Source: Adiantum capillus-veneris
Taxonomy: Eukaryota; Streptophyta; Polypodiopsida; Polypodiales; Pteridaceae
Assembly (NCBI GenBank): GCA_014529385.2
Contig: CM043959.1
Span: 3,574,358 to 3,638,357 of the forward strand
Length of the DNA stretch: 64,000 nucleotides
Direction of reading: 5' to 3'
Positions 34,400 to 44,373 of the stretch are shown in pieces (the first letter of the stretch is position 1; each line of letters starts with the position of its first letter). The translations under genes and the position numbers were made by a program. The notes below the pieces were generated by a model. The model had not been told where the DNA came from. It searched no databases and worked only from the letters and a program-made list of their open reading frames with translations.

Positions 34400-35172
34400 C
34401 GGGACAGGTGGCCAAAAAGGGACGTAGGTGGCAGCTCTTCCTCCTATGAAGCATGGCGCTAGCGCCCAATATGAGAGAGGCATAACGGGCAACTCTCCCT
34501 TCTATGCATCTTGGCGCTAGCACCCAATATTGAGTCATATGTGATTGTCGTGCCTGAAGGCAACAACTGTAGTTCATTGAAGCTTGCAATCACTCACCCG
34601 TCTTTCAAAACGGCTTGCTATGGTGCACGCAATTTCACAACATGTCAACAATGAGAACAATGCTGTTAGAAGCTCATCTACCTCATTTATGGTGAAGTAG
34701 AAGACATATGAAGAGTTCTTCAAGTCATTGCCAAGTTTGCTTTTGTGGGTTTTAGTTTCCATATCCTCTTGGGGTTTCTTCTCCAGAGCTCATCCACATG
34801 ATTGTGTTGCTAACTTCTCGATGCAATTGGCACCCAACTTGTGCTCTCAACATGGTGCATCGGCTCTTTGCCTCTAGATCTTTCTCTTGGGGATTTGGAA
34901 CTTCTTTGATGTGATTGTGTAGAGAAAGGGTGTTGGAAGAAGATTGTGTTTCCTTTGAATGTAAGAGCACGTTGCCTAACCATCTTTTTTGTTTGAAGAG
35001 GTGTTTATATTAAAATTTCCTTGTTCTGTATGCTAGTCTCAATTCCCTTACTATTTCAATTCAATGAATTGTTGGTTTGCTAATTAGTACTTCCCTATTG
35101 GTTTCTCTACTATTTGGTTTCTTTATGTGCAAGCTAAACACAAGTGCTAGCGCTCACCAAGACGTTGTGCAT

Positions 35173-35176
<4 letters not shown>

Positions 35177-35230
<54 letters not shown>
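35177..35230. repeat. (GA)27 microsatellite
   Basis: Uninterrupted GA dinucleotides upstream of the LINE. Frames of alternating Arg/Glu through it are artefacts. Confidence 0.97.
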
Positions 35231-35233
<3 letters not shown>

Positions 35234-35302
35234 ATTTTTTTTACTAATGCCGACGAATTTCATCACAGCACTCCCTCATATGCAACGTGACGCTAGCGCC
35301 CA

Positions 35303-35306
<4 letters not shown>

Positions 35307-35396
<90 letters not shown>
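35307..35396. repeat. (GA)45 microsatellite
   Basis: Uninterrupted GA dinucleotides beginning after CGCCCACTAT, about 130 bp before the LINE ORF1 start codon. The inverted LINE copy also has a GA array next to it (52,055-52,087), so the array may belong to the 5' region of this LINE family. Confidence 0.97.
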
Positions 35397-35398
<2 letters not shown>

Positions 35399-35529
35399 TG
35401 ATTGTAAGAGATAGAGCTGGAGATGATTGATAGAAGAGATTTTCAGAGTAATGAAAGACGTCTTTGTAGTAACATGTCTGAAGTGAATAGGTTCATAAAA
35501 GTTGACTCTCATCTCTTATTTTACATACA

Positions 35530-36471
35530 ATGTCTTCCGAAACTCACAAGGGTTCTTCTTCTTCAAGAAGGTCCACGAACTTTGTAGAAAATGATCCAAA
35601 ATCTCCTAAAGTGTGGAGATAGAAACACAACCACTCAACCAATGACATCAAAAACCATGATCGTGGCATATTTGGTATAGTTGCAAGAGATCGTAAACAA
35701 ACAAGGTGAAAACTTACGAGCACTTGCAATGGAGAATGTCACGCTAAGGGTTCTTGTGGTTGAAAATGTGAATCTCAAGAGGACGCTTGGGCTGCAAACA
35801 ACACGTTTGATGCAACTTTAAGAGAAAGTAAACGCTCTCTTGTGGACTTGAATGCTTTGAAGGAGCCCATGAGCAAAGTAGAGCATGACCATGTATTGAA
35901 AGAGGAGAAATTTGACACTATGAGCCGGGATGTATACCACATGAAAAATGTATATACAAACAAGTTTTGGGTTGATGTATGTGGTAGCAATGTGGTTCCT
36001 AATTCTTCCATCATGCAAGCTATGGCTCAAACAAAGAATGTTGAGAACGTGGAACTGGAGGAGTTGAAGGAACGGGAGCGACGTTCCAAGAACATTGTTA
36101 TTCATGGAATTCTTGAAGAGAAGTTAGAGATGTCTCCTTCTCTTGCCATTTTTATTGAAGATTTCTTCAAAACCCACTTTGGCAAGCCCGGAGTTATGGT
36201 CTATGGAGCACATAGAGTGAGTGAGCAAGGATCTCCTCGCTCAGGAGAACAGCCATATGTATGTACCATGCCGGATGAGACCAATCGAAAGATTATCCTT
36301 GATAATAGTTGGATCTATTTGAGGGATACAAAACGTTTTGTATGTGAAGATCGCACTATTAAGCAACAAAATATGCATCGCAAGGCATATGAGGAAAAGA
36401 ATATGAAAAACAAGGAGATCTCTCATGAAGAAAATGTGTCCAAGGAGGAGGCAAGTCCCTCAAGCAAATAG
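35530..36471 (+). pseudogene. LINE ORF1 (coiled coil plus RNA-binding domain)
   Basis: Starts MSSETHKGSSSS at 35,530 and meets a stop near 35,621, then continues in a shifted frame. From 35,842 it is open to 36,471: a helical segment (NALKEPMSKVEHDHVLKEEK), then ERRSKNIVIHGILEEK, then YGAHRVSEQ, then a RKIILDNSWIYLRDTKRF segment, then a basic tail. The order of coiled coil, an RRM-like core opening with R-KNIVI-GI-E, and an AHR-V strand is typical of L1-type ORF1 proteins. These trimerise and chaperone nucleic acid. Damage upstream of 35,842 makes it a pseudogene. Confidence 0.7.
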
Positions 36472-36495
36472 GGATGCACCACCTATGAGGCCGAG
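36472..36495 (+). other. LINE ORF1-ORF2 spacer
   Basis: A short gap of about 24 bases between the ORF1 stop and the start of endonuclease-like sequence, typical of two-ORF LINEs. The inverted copy keeps the same junction near 50,965. Confidence 0.5.
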
Positions 36496-36882
36496 TTACA
36501 ATTGAAAATATGCTTCTGGAATTGCAATGGATACCCATGGAATGCGGGGGTTGGCATTGATGAACTAACAAGCAAAGCCAATGTTGTACTCCTTGTTGAA
36601 ACTTGGGAGTATGATACACAAAGGATTAACAAGTTGGAGGATAACCATGTATAGTCATTGACGTGGTCAAAGAATCTTAAGCAACAAAGATGGCAAGGAG
36701 GGGTAGCATGTATGGTTAAGAAAGGATTGAAATATTTTGTATCAATTCTGAAAGATGACAAGTACAAACGTTATGTATGGTTTAAAATTATGACACCAAA
36801 AAGAGCACCCATTTTTGTAGCCGGTTGCTACATTCCTCATCATGATTCCCCCTTTTATGCTTACATGGATATAGATCGTCCA
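36496..36882 (+). pseudogene. LINE ORF2 endonuclease N-terminus
   Basis: Reads ICFWNCNGYPWNAG, with the catalytic-region Asn of APE-type endonucleases, then VVLLVETWEYD, with the conserved Glu in an ETW context. A TAG follows at about 36,652. The frame resumes with QQRWQGGVACMVKKGLK and RAPIFVAGCYIPHH, then breaks off at YMDID and joins RT sequence. About half of the endonuclease domain, including its C-terminal Asp/His motifs, is missing. Confidence 0.72.
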
Positions 36883-37431
36883 TTTTTTATTTTAGAAGAG
36901 GACATTGCACTTCAGCATGGTATTCCTTATGATTGGAGTACTAATTGGGTCAAGCCATTGCATAAAGGAGGGGATATAAAGAATGTAAACAACTACCAAG
37001 CTATAATAATTGGGTCTCTTATGACAAAGTTGTTTGGGTGCATAATGGAGATAAAATTGAGTGATTGGGCTGAAGAGAATGATAAGCGTGCAAAAGGACA
37101 AGAGATTTTTTGTTGATGTTGTAGAACCGTTGGTCATCTTGTCACTCTTCGCGATCTCATGGAGGTAAGTCGGTTGAAAGTCAAGCGATTGTATTGTTGT
37201 TTTGTGGACTTTAAGAAAGCCTTTGATATGATTACACATAATGATTTGTCAAGAAGGATGGAAGAACTTCAAGTGCGAAGTGAGTTTATGCTTGTGGTTT
37301 CTCGAATTTATGAGAAGGTGATGTGTCAATTGCGCATGGGAAGAGGAATTTTTGAAATTTTTGTAAGCATTATTGAGGTTAAGCAAGGATGGCCATTGTC
37401 ACCAACTCTCTTTGGTCTATGCATCGATTGA
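36883..37431 (+). pseudogene. LINE ORF2 reverse transcriptase fragment
   Basis: Finger motifs DWSTNWVKPLHKGGDIKN and NNYQAIIIGSLMTKLFGCIM are followed by a break at about 37,113, then RLYCCFVDFKKAFDMI (motif A, with Asp) and KQGWPLSPTLFGLCID (motif B). The catalytic FADD motif C is absent because the sequence ends here. It is unmistakably a non-LTR RT, but inactive. Confidence 0.85.
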
Positions 37432-37763
37432 GATTGTCATAAAACGTTGCATTGGTCACATCCTTTACACAAACATCTAGCATCGCCAGTACTTTCTCCC
37501 ATCCAAAGGGTTCAAACGACTCCTCTAGAAATGGTTCCTTCACGTAGTGATTATCTTCTATTGAGCGCTCTAGGATGAAATCCTCCCTTCTAAGGCTCTC
37601 GCATTTCGATGCTCCACACATCCAAATATATGCATCTCTCACTAGCCAATCAAGCAAATGTGTTTTCGCATCTATAGTGATAACAAACTCTTCTATTTGG
37701 ATTCGGTTTACTTTTTGTAACTATGGTTCTTTGGGTTGACCCTAGTTGCGATTTCCTTGTGCC
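37432..37763 (-). pseudogene. C-family gag-pro relic, segment downstream of the protease
   Basis: The minus-strand reading IWMCGASKCESLRREDFILE and SFEPFGWEKVLAMLDVC parallels the B segment LWMCGASQCGSLKRKECILE and LEPFGWEHILATLDVC. It is the continuation of 46,034-47,640 and 44,316-44,373 after removing the two insertions. It ends abruptly at NATFYDN, where the LINE RT begins on the other strand. Stops near 37,700-37,760 show decay. Confidence 0.75.
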
Positions 37764-37768
37764 ATAAG

Positions 37769-37960
37769 TGTTGGGGTATAAAGCCCAATGTGGTCGCCCA
37801 GGTAAGTGGGCGGGCCGCCAGGTATGTACACATATTCTTTTGTAAAAACCTAATAAGAACTCACTATGCTCTACACATTACAGTAGAGCGAGTTCACTGT
37901 ATCGTCGTGCTCTTCTTCTCGCACTCTCTCTCGCGTTGCACTTCCGCTCGTACTCCTTCA
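37769..37960 (+). mobile_element. copia 5' LTR
   Basis: 192 bp, TGTTGGGG to CTCCTTCA, TG...CA ends. It includes TATAAA at 37,777-37,782, near the start. It differs at only a handful of bases from the 3' LTR, so the insertion is fairly young. Confidence 0.95.
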
Positions 37961-37962
37961 AC

Positions 37963-37973
37963 TGGTATCAGAG
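37963..37973 (+). promoter_or_regulatory. copia primer binding site (initiator tRNA-Met)
   Basis: TGGTATCAGAG lies two bases after the LTR. It is complementary to the 3' end of plant initiator tRNA-Met and is the usual primer site of Ty1/copia elements. Confidence 0.92.
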
Positions 37974-38458
37974 ATCAGATCGAGGCTCGGGGCAACACTA
38001 CAGGAGGCTAGAGTCACCAGCTCAGATTGAAGTGAAATTCGACAGGCAAAGACACGGACCCGAATCTAGTGGGCAAGCCCGAAGGGCTTGGTGTTGTCAG
38101 AATTTCATTCTGAGGTCATCTCGGCCACCGTTCGGCTTCGACAAAGGTCTGTGCAGGCCATTTTTGACTACGTGGTCTCGACAGGTGCAGATCCGACTCT
38201 GCAAATTTGGGGTTTTTGGCCTACAACTGCAGGTGCTGAGGATATCAACACTCCCAGAGTGTTGATTTGTGGCTATCTACACATCGAAGGACGGCTCACA
38301 GTTCTTGGAGGCGTGTCACATACGACACGGGCGCATCTACACACAGACTGTAGGCGACATCCACTAGTTCATCAGGTTGATATTGATTCAGAGGTCAATT
38401 TACAGGGGAAACTCTGCCGAACTTTTCCCAGGAAAGTAAACTACTGTGAAGCGTAGCT
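37974..38458 (+). other. copia leader before gag
   Basis: 485 bp of untranslated leader. The apparent frame over 38,088-38,456 has no gag motif and no support from the other strand or another copy. Confidence 0.6.
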
Positions 38459-38783
38459 ATGGCTGGATCACAGGACACTGCTCTTTACAATATCAAGAAG
38501 CTAGATGGAACCAATTTCCCATTGTGGAAGAAGCAGATTTGGCACGTGTTGGTACAAAAGAAGCAGATAAAACCTATAAAGCTCAAGGGGATAAAACCAG
38601 AAGATATGGACGAAGATGAATGGAGCGAAATGGATGAATTGGCACTTTCTACCATTATGCTGACTTTGGCAGAAAGCGTTTACTTCAATGTAGCAGACGA
38701 GATGTCAGCTTATCAAGCATGGTTAAAGATGAGTGATCTTTATGAAAAGCAGAGTGTAGCTTCACAGGTATACTGGCTTAAGA
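38459..38783 (+). pseudogene. copia gag, N-terminal part
   Basis: Begins MAGSQDTALYNIKKLDGTNF with PLWKKQIWHVLVQKK, then AYQAWLKMSDLYEK, the standard start of copia UBN2-type gag (a DG-NF and W-x-M signature). It ends at VYWLKM, where the solo LTR interrupts the codon run. The rest continues at 40,382 with LVDLKMKEGTPM, exactly as expected for one gag reading frame. Confidence 0.9.
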
Positions 38784-40376
38784 TGTAATGGTAATAGCCT
38801 ATTCAACTTGGGAATAGCGGAAATTAATGAGAATACTTTCGAGAAATAACTTTGTGAGCATAGCGGGTAGACATAATTGAAGATAGCAACATAATCATAG
38901 CAATTAGTTAACTTGGCATGAACAATACTTTTGCAAGAGAGAGAATTTAGAGAACATGACAACAGTTGAGGACCGGATTTATGTGGAGCCAGTCCCCCCT
39001 CCAATAGGCATTTGTATTATGATTTCTCCCATTAAGAGAGACTTGTTACAATACATTCTTTGTGTTCCTTGTGACCTAGGTGATGCAATGAAGATGGAAA
39101 GCTTCATGCATCACAATCATAGCATAACATGAACTTGAAGAAAGCTTTAATTGTCCCAAGCCTCAGTCCCAAGACCTCAAACACCTTCGAAGGTGGAGAG
39201 ATCTAGCAGGGAATGAGGGTAGGGAAGAGGAAGAAGAAACATTTCATAGGAGAAAGAACTAGTTCCTCACTTATCATACTCTTGTTGCTAGCATACATAA
39301 TAGCATAGTAATGAAGAAGAAGGAGATGGCAAGCTTAAGCATTGAAGCATGGCTCTTGGTTGGATTTGCACTCCATAGCCAAGAGTGTTGGTGTAGGCTC
39401 TCAACCTCTACTTGCTTGGAGAAGGAGAGGGAGATCTTGCACTTTGCATAGTACACAATGAGAGTGCTTGTGAGTGTGTGTGGGTGAGTATACCCCCTAA
39501 GCACCCCCCTAGCTTGCTTGGGTCGACCCCCCCTTGTAGCTCATGCTTGAAGCTCATTGGACCCCTCCAGGCCTAGCCAATCACAAGCAGGAGCCATTAC
39601 AAGCAACATGGGTAGCCTTGGGACAAGTGTCCCCCTTTCCCCTTTGAGAGAGAGGACTTGATAAATGCTAAAATAATTAGATAATTCATGTAATTTATCA
39701 TTGGACCCCTTTGAAGCCTAGCCAATAGGCTTCAAGCAACACATGAAGGTAACATGGGTAGGGGCCTGACATGTGTCCTTGCTGCCTCTTCAAGTTGGGG
39801 CTTCCCTTGTGTGTGTGAGTGGGTGTTCTCTCTCTAGCCCCTAGGAAAAGGGCTCGCCCCCCCTCTTGTAGGAATGCTTTTGACTTTAGGTGATCAAGCA
39901 CCTTACTCACCAAGCATGACAAAGCACTTGAACTAGGGGGTGTTCCCACAAGCATCTCAGGCAAGCTTCTCAAGGCACCTCAAGTACCTTAATCATGCAG
40001 CAAGTCAAGCACCTCAAGCATGGAGCCATTCAAGCACCTCAAGCATCTTAATCAAGCACCTCAAGCACGACAAGCACCTCGAGCTTGGGCCGGGTTCCCA
40101 CCTCAAGCTCAGCCCTAGCTTACCTAAGGTCAAAGGACTTTTACACACATTTATTGGAGGTCTTCAATGAAGCTAACCGTAAGGTCTTATGCTCCATTGG
40201 TTAGCCTTGCTCTTTGATAGACCATCTCCCTTTTGGGCTCCTTTACCATTGGCCCCGTGTTGAGATAGATCTATAAGCACATATCTATATCTTAACACTT
40301 GTTCCTGTTTATTCTCCCACATTAAGTGATCAATTTAATATGATAAAATCATTTGGGTTGGTTAGATTTTATGACA
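38784..40376. mobile_element. solo LTR D1 inserted in copia gag
   Basis: 1,593 bp, TGTAATGG to TTATGACA (TGT...ACA ends), flanked by the 5-bp duplication TAAGA (38,779-38,783 and 40,377-40,381). It has no coding motif or internal region. The homologue at 44,374-46,033 has its own, different 5-bp duplication. TG...CA ends with 5-bp duplications and no primer site nearby identify solo LTRs left by LTR-LTR recombination. It contains CAAGCACCT-type short repeats at about 39,960-40,080. Confidence 0.9.
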
Positions 40377-40381
40377 TAAGA

Positions 40382-42456
40382 AGCTTGTTGACTTGAAGAT
40401 GAAAGAAGGGACACCTATGTCCAATCATCTGAATGAATTCAACACAATCTATAGTCAGTTGTCAGCTCAAGGTGTCAAGTTTGATGAACCTGTTAGAGCT
40501 ATGTTCCTGTTGATCACATTGCCGGAAAGTTGGGACACTTTTCGCACAGCTTTGAGTAATTTTGCACCTCCAGATGGTTTGAACATAGTAGGTGTAGAAG
40601 GAAGTCTGCTTACTGAAGAAACCAATAGAAAGACAATGGACAAAGGCAAAGGAACATCCTTAGTTGTTAGGGGAAGGACCAAAGAAAAGTACAAAGGTGG
40701 AAAGAGGAATCAGTCTCGTAGCAAGTCCCGCAGTGCTAAAGGCAAGAGTGACATAGAATGCTACCATTGTGGCAAGAAGGGTCACATGAAAAGAGACTGC
40801 AGAGAATGGAAAGCCGAAAAAGGCAAAGAGAAAGCTGAAGACCATGGTGAGAAGAACAAGTCCTCAGTGAAGATTCAAGAAATAAATGTGACAAACACTG
40901 TTGCAAAGGATGACAGTCTAGTGTCAGGAGACATCTACTTCTTGAAGAATACAATGGACTCACCTCTTCTTACAGCATCTGATGGAAATGCACTAAGTGA
41001 CTGGATTATAGACTCAGGGGCATCACTTCATGTGTCTCCAAACAAGGAGTGGTTTACCTCTTATGTGACCACTAAAGATCATGTTCGGCTAGGCAATGGG
41101 CAGACATGTGAGATCTTAGGTGTTGGAGATGTTCAATTGAAGTTTCAGAATGGCTCTTCTTTCACGCTGAAGAATGTGAGACATGTTCCCGCAATTACAA
41201 AGAGCTTGATCAGCACAGGTTTACTTGATGATGCTGGCTACGTCACCACTTTTGGACAGAACATGTGGAAGATATCCAAGGGTTCTATGACAGTAGCAGA
41301 TGGAGTAAAGTCTGGAGGACTTTACATGATTTATGTATCAAATGTCTCTAAAAATGTAATCAATGTAACCGAGCAGTCGAACGTTTCTTTGTGGCATAGC
41401 CGGTTAGGACATATGTCCAAGAAGGGAATGGAAATCTTGTCTCGTTCTGGTTATTTGCCTGGCTTTTCATTTAATGATTTTGAATTCTGTGAACATTGTC
41501 TGTATGGTAAGCAAACACAGCAGCCACATAAGCATAGAAGCAGTAGAAGAGATACATAGTTGGCACTTGTTCATAGTGATTTGTGTGGACCTATGCCTAA
41601 CCTATCTCTAGGGGGAGCTTCTTACTTTATGACATTTATAGATGATTACTCGAGGAAAGTATGGGTTTACTTTCTCAAGCACAAGGATGAAGCGTTTAGT
41701 GTTTTCAAAACGTTTGTGACACTTGTGGAGAATCAGAGTGGCAAGAAGCTTAAATGCTTACACACTGACAATGGTGGAGAGTATGTTTCAAAGGCCTTTC
41801 AGGACTTTTGTGAGTCAAAAGGTATAAAACGTGAACTTACTGCTCCTTACAATCCTCCTCAAAATGGTGTTGCTGAGAGGATGAATAGGACCATACAAGA
41901 GAAGGTCAGAAGTATGTTGTCTAATGCACAGCTGCCAAATGGGTTTTGGGCTGAAGCTGTATCAACAGCTGTTCATCTTGTAAATAGATCTCCTAGCAAG
42001 GTTTTGCAGAAGGATTCAGTGCCAGAGATGGTATGGTCAGGCAAAATGCCCTCATACAAGCATCTCAGAGTCTTTGGCTATGAGGCATATACTCACGTTC
42101 CAAAGGAATTTAGGAACAAACTTGAGCCAAAGAGTAGAAAGTGCATCTTTCTAGGCTATGGTAATTCTGGTGAGATGGGGTACAGACTTTGGGATCCCGA
42201 ATCCAGAAAGGTTGTCCGCAGCAATGATGTTCACTTTAATGAATCCAAATATCATTCTAAACCAGAGAGGGTTGAGGAGATTAGAAGAGTTGTCTTCCAA
42301 GAAGATGGACCTGCACGTGCAAGACAAAATGTCAGGGCTCAAGAGGAGCAAGGACAAGATAGAGTGGAACCACAGGTTGTGGCTGAGCCTGAGCCACCTA
42401 TTGTGCGTAGATCTGGACTGTCACACGACCTCCTGATAGGTTTGTTCCATCTATGA
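40382..42456 (+). pseudogene. copia gag C-terminus, protease and integrase
   Basis: In order: the gag C-terminus with knuckle CYHCGKKGHMKRDC (C-x2-C-x4-H-x4-C, about 40,759-40,800); protease WIIDSGASLHVS (D-S-G); a zinc-binding integrase N-terminus (HSRLGHMSKKGM then FCEHCLYGK); TAG at 41,557-41,559; then the integrase core with DLCGPM, LHTDNGGEY and NPPQNGVAERMNRT carrying the D, D and E of the triad, and a C-terminal FLGYG region. The frame ends after SGLSHDLLIG by a frameshift near 42,430. Apart from the TAG it is one frame. Confidence 0.93.
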
Positions 42457-43610
42457 ACTATGTCATGTTGACTGATTGCAATGAGCCTTCATGTTACAAG
42501 GAAGCAGTGCAAATGAAGGACTCCGGGAATTGGCAATTGGCCATGCAGTCAGAGATGACAGCTCTGCATAAAAACAAGACATGGAAGCTAGTTAAATTAC
42601 CACAGGGCAAAAAGGCTCTACCTTGTAAATGGGTTTACAGGTATAAGATCACCGCTCATGATAGTCAGCCAAAGTACAAAGCAAGGCTTGTTGCCAAGGG
42701 CTTTAAGCAAGAACAAGGCATTGACTTTGATGAAGTCTTCTCTCCGGTGGTCAAGATGACTACATTGAGATGCTTTCTTGCATTGGTTGCCATATTAGAT
42801 TTGGTGTTGCACCAAATGGATGTCAAGACAGCGTTCTTGCATGGTGATTTAGATGTGGAAATTTACATGCAGCAGCCAGAAGGGTTTGTTGAGAAAGGCA
42901 AGGAAGATTGGGTATGCCAGTTGTTAAAGAGTCTTTATGGCTTAAAACAATCACCGAGGGCATGGTACCATAAATTCCACAAGTTTATGCTTTCTCAAGG
43001 CTACAAACGTAGTGAGTTCGATCACTGTCTATATACAAAGAAGGCTAAGGATGGTAGTTGGCTAATCCTTATTTTGTATGTGGATGACATGTTGATTGCT
43101 GGCAAGCACTTGGAAGAAATTTCAGCTTTGAAGTCAAAGATGGCAAAATCGTTTGACATGAAAGACATGGGTGAGGCAAGTCATATACTTGGTATGCGCA
43201 TTGAGAGAGACAGATCAAAGAAGTTGATTTGGTTATCTCAAACAGAGTATATTGACAAGGTTTTGCAATGTTTCAATATGGAGAAGGGAAAGGCATTGAG
43301 TGTTCCATTGCCACCATATGTGAAACTTAGCAAACAAGATTGTCCTGTGTATGAGGAAGAACAAGCTGAAATGGATAAGATTCCATATGCGTCTGCAGTG
43401 GGTAGTTTGATGTATGCAATGATTTCTACTCGCCCAGACATTGCATTTGCAGTGGGAGTAGTAAGTCGATACATGTCAAACCCAGGCAAGAAACATTGGG
43501 AGGCAGTGAAAGGAATATTGAGATACCTGAAATCTACAAAGAGTATGCGCATGCTATGGGAGTCAGGAGCTAAGTGTAAAGGGTTTTACAGACTCAGATT
43601 ATGCAGGTGA
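42453..43610 (+). pseudogene. copia reverse transcriptase
   Basis: Reads WVYRYKITAHDSQPKYKARL and VAKGFKQEQGIDFDEVFSPV, then HQMDVKTAFLHGDL (motif A Asp), SLYGLKQSPRAWYHKF, and ILYVDDMLIAG (YVDD catalytic motif), then SAVGSLMYAMISTRPDIAFA. These are the diagnostic copia RT blocks, and the wording is close to the Tork/Tnt1 group. A frameshift near 43,585 (GFYRLRLCR) separates it from RNase H; the real continuation is FTDSDYAGDLDN. Confidence 0.95.
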
Positions 43611-44034
43611 CTTAGACAACCGAAGGTCTACGTCAGGGTATGTCTTTACATTGGCTGGTGGAGCAGTATCATGGCGTTCTAGATTACAAGATTGTGTTAC
43701 TCAGTCTACTACAGAGCCTGAATATGTTGCAGCATCAGAGGCATGCAAAGAATCAATTTGGCTTAATCGACTAGTAACAGATTTGGGAATCAAAGAAGAG
43801 ATGCATGTGTTATATTGTGATAGTCAAAGTGCTATACAATTGGCTCGCAATCCAGTTTATCACTCAAAGACAAAGCATGTGGATGTGAAGTATCATTTCA
43901 TCAGGGAAATGCTCGAGGATAAGCAACTTCAGCTTGTCAAAGTTCACACCACAGAAAATCCTGCTGATCTACTTACAAAAGGACTTCCCTCAGAGAGCTT
44001 TGCGCATTTTTGCAAGCAGTTAGGTGTAGGGTAG
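43580..44034 (+). pseudogene. copia RNase H
   Basis: FTDSDYAGD (first Asp), STTEPEYVAASEACKE (Glu), YCDSQSAIQLA (Asp), then KHVDVKYHFIRE and NPADLLTKGLP, the normal end of copia pol. It ends at TAG 44,032-44,034 and is cut off from RT by one frameshift. Confidence 0.93.
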
Positions 44035-44111
44035 TACATCACTTCTCTACATCTCTTGTATATTAGCTTGTATAGTAGCTTCTCTCACACTTAAAGTACC
44101 ACATTGGACTT

Positions 44112-44123
44112 TAAGTGGGAGGT
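44112..44123 (+). promoter_or_regulatory. copia polypurine tract
   Basis: TTAAGTGGGAGGT directly precedes the 3' LTR start at 44,124, the expected plus-strand priming site. Confidence 0.75.
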
Positions 44124-44315
44124 TGTTGGGGTATAAAGCCCAATGTGGTCGCCCAGGTAAGTGGGCGGGCCGCCAGGTATGTACACATATTCTTTTGTAA
44201 AAACCTAATAAGAACTCACTATGCTCTACACATTACAGTAGAGCAAGCTCACCATATCGTCGTGCTCTTCTTCTCGCACTCTCTCTCGCGTCGCACTTCC
44301 TCTCGTACTCCTTCA
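44124..44315 (+). mobile_element. copia 3' LTR
   Basis: 192 bp, same length as the 5' LTR, ending CTCCTTCA at 44,315 and followed by the target duplication ATAAG. Confidence 0.95.
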
Positions 44316-44373
44316 ATAAGTAGAGATGGTCATAGCCGCAATCTTGAACCATCTTGAGTTGACACATAAAGGG
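44316..44373 (-). pseudogene. C-family protease fragment between two insertions
   Basis: On minus it reads PFMCQLKMVQDCGYDHLYL, matching B PFMRQLKMVQDWGYDHIYL. This 58-bp island shows that the copia element (left) and solo LTR D2 (right) inserted about 50 bp apart in one older gag-pro element. It includes one copy of each target duplication. Confidence 0.88.

Larger units (their letters stand above)
34103..35300. repeat. dispersed GGCGCTAGCGCC palindromes (five sites)
   Basis: Perfect at 34,103-34,114 and 34,455-34,466. Changed at 34,513-34,524 (GGCGCTAGCACC), 35,143-35,154 (AGTGCTAGCGCT) and 35,289-35,300 (GACGCTAGCGCC). Four of the five are followed by CCA and then, usually, an ATATGAG-like word and GA repeats. 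The intervening sequence (34,525-35,142) is T-rich and unassigned. Confidence 0.75.
35400..37431 (+). mobile_element. L1-type LINE, 3'-truncated and decayed
   Basis: Plus-strand order: 5' region with GA arrays, ORF1-like nucleic-acid-binding protein, APE-type endonuclease start, then part of a reverse transcriptase. Sequence between the endonuclease N-terminus and RT fingers is missing, and the RT ends mid-domain at 37,431, where C-family sequence begins on the opposite strand. No poly-A tail is seen, which fits loss of the 3' end. Confidence 0.8.
37769..44315 (+). mobile_element. Ty1/copia retrotransposon (Tork/Tnt1-like), nested
   Basis: Two 192-bp LTRs, PBS, polypurine tract and a copia-ordered gag, protease, integrase, RT, RNase H. 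The target duplication ATAAG lies at 37,764-37,768 and 44,316-44,320. The element sits in C-family gag-pro sequence and itself contains a 1.6-kb solo LTR in gag. Besides that insertion it has a stop between gag-pro and integrase and two frameshifts in pol, so it is non-functional. Without the insertion it would be about 4.9 kb, typical for copia. Confidence 0.95.

Noticed and set aside
34028-34492. Proline-rich frame opposite the poly-G tract
   Set aside because: Homopolymer artefact with no other support.
35175-35414. Arg-Glu repeat frame
   Set aside because: Translation of GA dinucleotide arrays.
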